7,453 nt of DNA from Actinomycetota bacterium. Lineage in GTDB: Bacteria; Actinomycetota; Actinomycetes; Mycobacteriales; Mycobacteriaceae. Shown in pieces: positions 6,754 through 7,453 of this stretch (the stretch's first letter is position 1; each line of letters begins with the position of its first letter). Below the pieces are notes generated by a model. It ran no database searches. It was not told where the DNA came from and saw only the letters and a program-made list of their open reading frames with translations. The translations under genes and the position numbers were made by a program. Where the stretch lies: NCBI GenBank assembly GCA_005789055.1, contig SYAA01000043.1, positions 1 through 7,453 on the forward strand, read 5' to 3'.

Positions 6754-6769
6754 CGGCGCTCCGGCGCCG
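6754..6769 (-). other. GC-rich hairpin between tatA and tatC
   Basis: A perfect 6-bp all-GC inverted repeat (CGGCGC at 6754-6759, GCGCCG at 6764-6769) with a 4-nt loop fills the middle of the tatA-tatC gap. An overlapping 10-bp palindrome CCGGCGCCGG lies at 6761-6770. It could partly terminate transcription or protect the tatA 3' end, helping TatA outnumber TatC, but this role is inferred. Confidence 0.45.
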
Positions 6770-6784
6770 GCTGTACTCGCGCGT

Positions 6785-7045
6785 TCAGGCCGGCCGGACG
6801 TCGGTCGGGTTGTGCCCGGGCGGAGTGACCGGAGCCTCGACCCGCTCGCTGGGCACCTGCATCCCGGGCTGCGCGGGCGTGACCGTGTCGGTCTTGCCGT
6901 CAGCCTGCAATTCCTTGACCTCGGACTTGAAGATCCGCATCGATTTGCCCAGTGACCTTGCCGCGTCGGGCAACCGCTTCGAGCCGAAGAGCAGCACGCC
7001 GACGACGATCACGATGATCCAGTGCCAGGGTTGTAGAGCACCCAT
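6785..7045 (-). CDS. tatA: Sec-independent protein translocase subunit TatA
   Basis: TatA is the small, abundant Tat component that oligomerises around TatC to make the passage for folded twin-arginine substrates. The 86-residue product matches the family length (about 83 in M. tuberculosis as I recall). A short N-terminus with WHW is followed by a transmembrane helix (about 6-20), the diagnostic FG hinge (F20-G21), and an amphipathic helix (about 22-46, [19 protein letters not shown]) that lies along the inner membrane face. The remainder is a polar, Pro-rich disordered tail. The start ATG 7045 is fixed by a strong GGAGGT 5 nt upstream. It follows pafC by 27 nt and precedes tatC by 44 nt, so these are probably co-transcribed. 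A TatB reading is less likely given the short length and TatA-type hinge. Confidence 0.95.
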   Translation of the reverse strand: MGALQPWHWIIVIVVGVLLFGSKRLPDAARSLGKSMRIFKSEVKELQADGKTDTVTPAQPGMQVPSERVEAPVTPPGHNPTDVRPA

Positions 7046-7050
7046 TAGTT

Positions 7051-7056
7051 ACCTCC
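7051..7056 (-). promoter_or_regulatory. Strong Shine-Dalgarno of tatA
   Basis: Minus-strand GGAGGT followed by AACTA and the tatA ATG is the strongest ribosome site in the window. This fits the high demand for TatA relative to its operon partners, whose sites are weaker. Confidence 0.8.
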
Positions 7057-7072
7057 AGACGTCATCGCGATC

Positions 7073-7453
7073 CTACCCCGTGAGCTCGGCGTACGCGGCT
7101 AGGGCCTTGGTCGCGGCCTGCCGCACGCTGCGAACCAGGGTTTCCGGTTCAAGCACCACCACGTCGGCCCCGAACCCGAGGATCAGCCTGGTCATCCATT
7201 CCTCGGCGGCAAAAGTCATGGTGGCCTCGCAGTGGCCGTCGGGCAGTTCCGCCAGCACCCGAATCGGGAAGTACTCCAGCATCCATGCGGCGCGGGGGCC
7301 GATCCGGAGCCGGGCCGCCGGGAGCGACGGGTCGGCATCGAACAGTGCCGTGTTCGGCGGGGCATCGAGGGCGGGTCGGGGTGGCGCCGACGCCTCGTCG
7401 AGCACCCTGGCGTCGACGATGCGGTCGAACCGGAACAACCGAACGCCCTCCGC
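7073..7453 (-). CDS. pafC: PafC, WYL-domain DNA-damage-response activator subunit, C-terminal 126 residues only
   Basis: PafC pairs with PafB to form the mycobacterial activator of the LexA/RecA-independent DNA-damage regulon. Only the C-terminal 126 residues are present. The frame is open to the right edge (AEGVRLFRFDRI...) and ends at TAG 7073-7075; a TTG at 7438 is an internal leucine, not a start. The visible part holds the end of the WYL domain (RLFRFDRIVDARVL) and the C-terminal WCX-type extension, ending in a helix (LVRSVRQAATKALAAYAELTG, residues about 106-126). The N-terminal helix-turn-helix and most of the WYL domain are outside. Identification rests on the WYL/WCX pattern plus the conserved pafC-tatA-tatC-helY order. 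Co-transcription with tatA is likely across a 27-nt gap. Confidence 0.85.
   Translation of the reverse strand, partial: AEGVRLFRFDRIVDARVLDEASAPPRPALDAPPNTALFDADPSLPAARLRIGPRAAWMLEYFPIRVLAELPDGHCEATMTFAAEEWMTRLILGFGADVVVLEPETLVRSVRQAATKALAAYAELTG

Noticed and set aside
7436..7438. TTG at 7438 as a start for a short stand-alone WYL-type protein
   Set aside because: The frame continues open to the right edge with WYL-like residues (EGVRLFRFDRI), so this is the truncated end of pafC.
1..7453. A defence system, mobile element, prophage or secondary-metabolite cluster
   Set aside because: All six or seven genes are recognisable conserved mycobacterial housekeeping genes in conserved order. No transposase, integrase, attachment-site repeat or composition break is visible.

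Overview
The window is high-GC DNA of mycobacterial type. Gene order and protein sequences match the Mycobacterium tuberculosis Rv2089c-Rv2095c neighbourhood: pepE, fenA, an Rv2091c-like membrane protein, helY, tatC, tatA, pafC. The proteins differ clearly from my recollection of the M. tuberculosis ones (longer HelY, an extra insert in PepE), so this is probably a non-tuberculous mycobacterium. That assignment comes from memory of the families, not from a search.

Layout. Positions 1-996 (minus) hold the N-terminal 332 residues of a PepE-type M24 aminopeptidase, which runs off the left edge. A 24-nt gap (997-1020) then separates it from a divergent, plus-strand stand-alone flap endonuclease/5' exonuclease (fenA, 1021-1989). 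Both starts look leaderless and appear to share overlapping -10 elements. fenA converges on the minus-strand DUF4333 membrane protein gene (2077-2889) across an 87-nt spacer full of GC-rich inverted repeats. The rest reads leftwards as one compact cluster: pafC (3' part, 7073-7453), tatA (6785-7045), tatC (5787-6740) and helY (2957-5803). Gaps there are 27 nt and 44 nt, and tatC and helY overlap by 17 nt. A 67-nt gap with a possible promoter and a GAAA-loop hairpin separates helY from the DUF4333 gene.

Function. TatA and TatC form the core of the twin-arginine translocase. PafC is half of the PafBC DNA-damage-response activator. HelY is a Ski2-like RNA helicase, and FenA is a nuclease of DNA replication and repair. 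The cluster therefore mixes housekeeping nucleic-acid enzymes with protein export. I see no mobile element, CRISPR array, tRNA, rRNA or defence cassette, and no convincing undescribed multi-gene system.

The notable signals are smaller. They are an in-frame duplicated 36-bp insert in pepE, a near-symmetric divergent leaderless promoter, a four-copy RGG-type octapeptide repeat in HelY, in-frame tandem repeats in the DUF4333 protein and in TatC, and GC-rich hairpins at the gene junctions. No gene-free stretch exceeds 90 nt.
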